Source: Pyxidicoccus parkwaysis (GTDB taxonomy: Bacteria; Myxococcota; Myxococcia; Myxococcales; Myxococcaceae). From it: a stretch of 64,000 nucleotides of DNA. The stretch lies in contig NZ_CP071090.1 of the NCBI RefSeq assembly GCF_017301735.1, positions 3,648,001-3,712,000 of the forward strand, given 5' to 3'. Of this stretch, positions 63,642-64,000 are shown piece by piece (the first letter of the stretch is position 1; every line of letters begins with the position of its first letter). Both the position numbers and the translations under genes were made by a program. The notes under the pieces are model-generated. The model ran no database searches. It was given only the letters and a program-made list of their open reading frames with translations, and was not told the DNA's origin.

Positions 63642-64000
63642 GTGGACCTCAAGAGCAAGCTGGCTCGGTTGAATGGGGTGGGGCTCGGGGGCAAGGCTCC
63701 GGCGAAGCCCGCCGTGGCCGTGGTTGCCGAGGGACAGGGTGGGGGTGCGACAGCACAGCCGCGCACGGATGCGGGGGCGGTGACTGTCGCTGAGCGGGCC
63801 GAGGTGCGCGTCGAAGCGGAGGCTCCTGTTGATGCTCCGGGCGCACCGCGACTGAGCACGAGTGTGTCCCGCCTCGAGGCGGGGACTGACGCTGAGAGAG
63901 CTTCGGGTGCACCACTGCTGAACGTGAGTGTTCCTCGATGGAACGCGGGCTCGGCTCTTTCCACGCCGGTCGTTCCATCCGCGACGGTCGTCACCGGTTC
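63642..64000 (+). CDS. Probable ribonuclease H-like exonuclease (MrfB/YprB type), N-terminal fragment
   Basis: GTG 63642 follows GGCGGAGG in the gap after the helicase gene and opens a frame that runs off the window. The visible 119 residues begin VDLKSKLARLNGVGLG and continue as an Ala/Pro/Val-rich disordered segment (VVAEGQGGGATAQPRTDAG). In myxobacteria and many other bacteria the gene after MrfA-like helicases encodes an RNase H-like (DnaQ/YprB-type) exonuclease with such an N-terminal tail. The catalytic domain lies outside the window, so the call rests on the N-terminus and the pairing. Confidence 0.5.
   Translation, partial: MDLKSKLARLNGVGLGGKAPAKPAVAVVAEGQGGGATAQPRTDAGAVTVAERAEVRVEAEAPVDAPGAPRLSTSVSRLEAGTDAERASGAPLLNVSVPRWNAGSALSTPVVPSATVVTG

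Overview
The window is a GC-rich, gene-dense stretch of chromosome, about 91% coding. It looks like a myxobacterium of the Myxococcus/Corallococcus/Pyxidicoccus type. The reasons are very strong third-position G/C bias (hence long spurious antisense reading frames), many lipoproteins and multi-domain signalling proteins, DUF4388, MshEN and SBBP-repeat proteins, a VWD/cytochrome hybrid, and a trpS-scpA-scpB-rRNA pseudouridine synthase housekeeping block. This assignment is inference from gene style; no rRNA is present to confirm it. I recognised no tRNA, rRNA, CRISPR array, insertion sequence or prophage.

Layout. 1-3.7 kb: start of an MFS transporter (minus), a surface lipoprotein with a discoidin-like domain plus SBBP repeats, and a membrane-anchored protein with a 30-bp tandem repeat. 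3.8-8.4 kb: signalling block with a LytS-type kinase, its overlapping LytTR response regulator, and a convergent PAS-PAS-kinase-REC-REC hybrid. 8.4-8.85 kb: an AT-rich non-coding island with three spaced repeats, a long hairpin followed by T8, and a palindrome. 8.85-15.6 kb: Fe(II)/2OG oxygenase, divergent dicarboxylate/amino-acid symporter, a decayed alpha/beta hydrolase, an acetoacetate-decarboxylase-like protein, and a 965-aa protein of carboxypeptidase-regulatory-like repeats ending in PDZ. 15.8-17.2 kb: ArsR-AHSA1 pair with a clear operator. 17.2-20.8 kb: Rieske oxygenase, membrane desaturase, and a PAP2 phosphatase fused to a squalene/phytoene-synthase-like domain, all overlapping or coupled. 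I consider this the best candidate for an undescribed lipid or terpenoid pathway.

20.7-34.4 kb: NTF2-like secreted protein, CheB-CheR-PAS protein followed by a PAS-kinase-REC protein, patatin-like lipase, propeller lipoprotein, AraC regulator, EEP-family lipoprotein, VOC protein divergent from a TetR regulator over a shared palindrome, NADP-binding oxidoreductase divergent from a LysR regulator, and a VTT/DedA membrane protein. 34.7-42.7 kb: KGG-repeat protein, a small P-II-like protein followed by two different CPA2 antiporter subunits, YciO/YrdC protein, membrane protein, Xer recombinase, and a DGPF/YCII protein with an ECF42-type sigma factor.

42.9-64 kb: a 1199-aa secreted protein with two c-type haem motifs and a VWD domain, a DUF4388 protein, trpS, scpA-scpB, an RsuA/RluB-type pseudouridine synthase with a 570-residue R/G-rich repeat tail, a HEAT-repeat lipoprotein coupled to a TPR protein with two cyclic-nucleotide-binding domains, an MshEN (c-di-GMP-type) protein, a lipoprotein, an ArsB/NhaD-like permease, a MrfA/YprA-type helicase, and the start of what is probably its nuclease partner.
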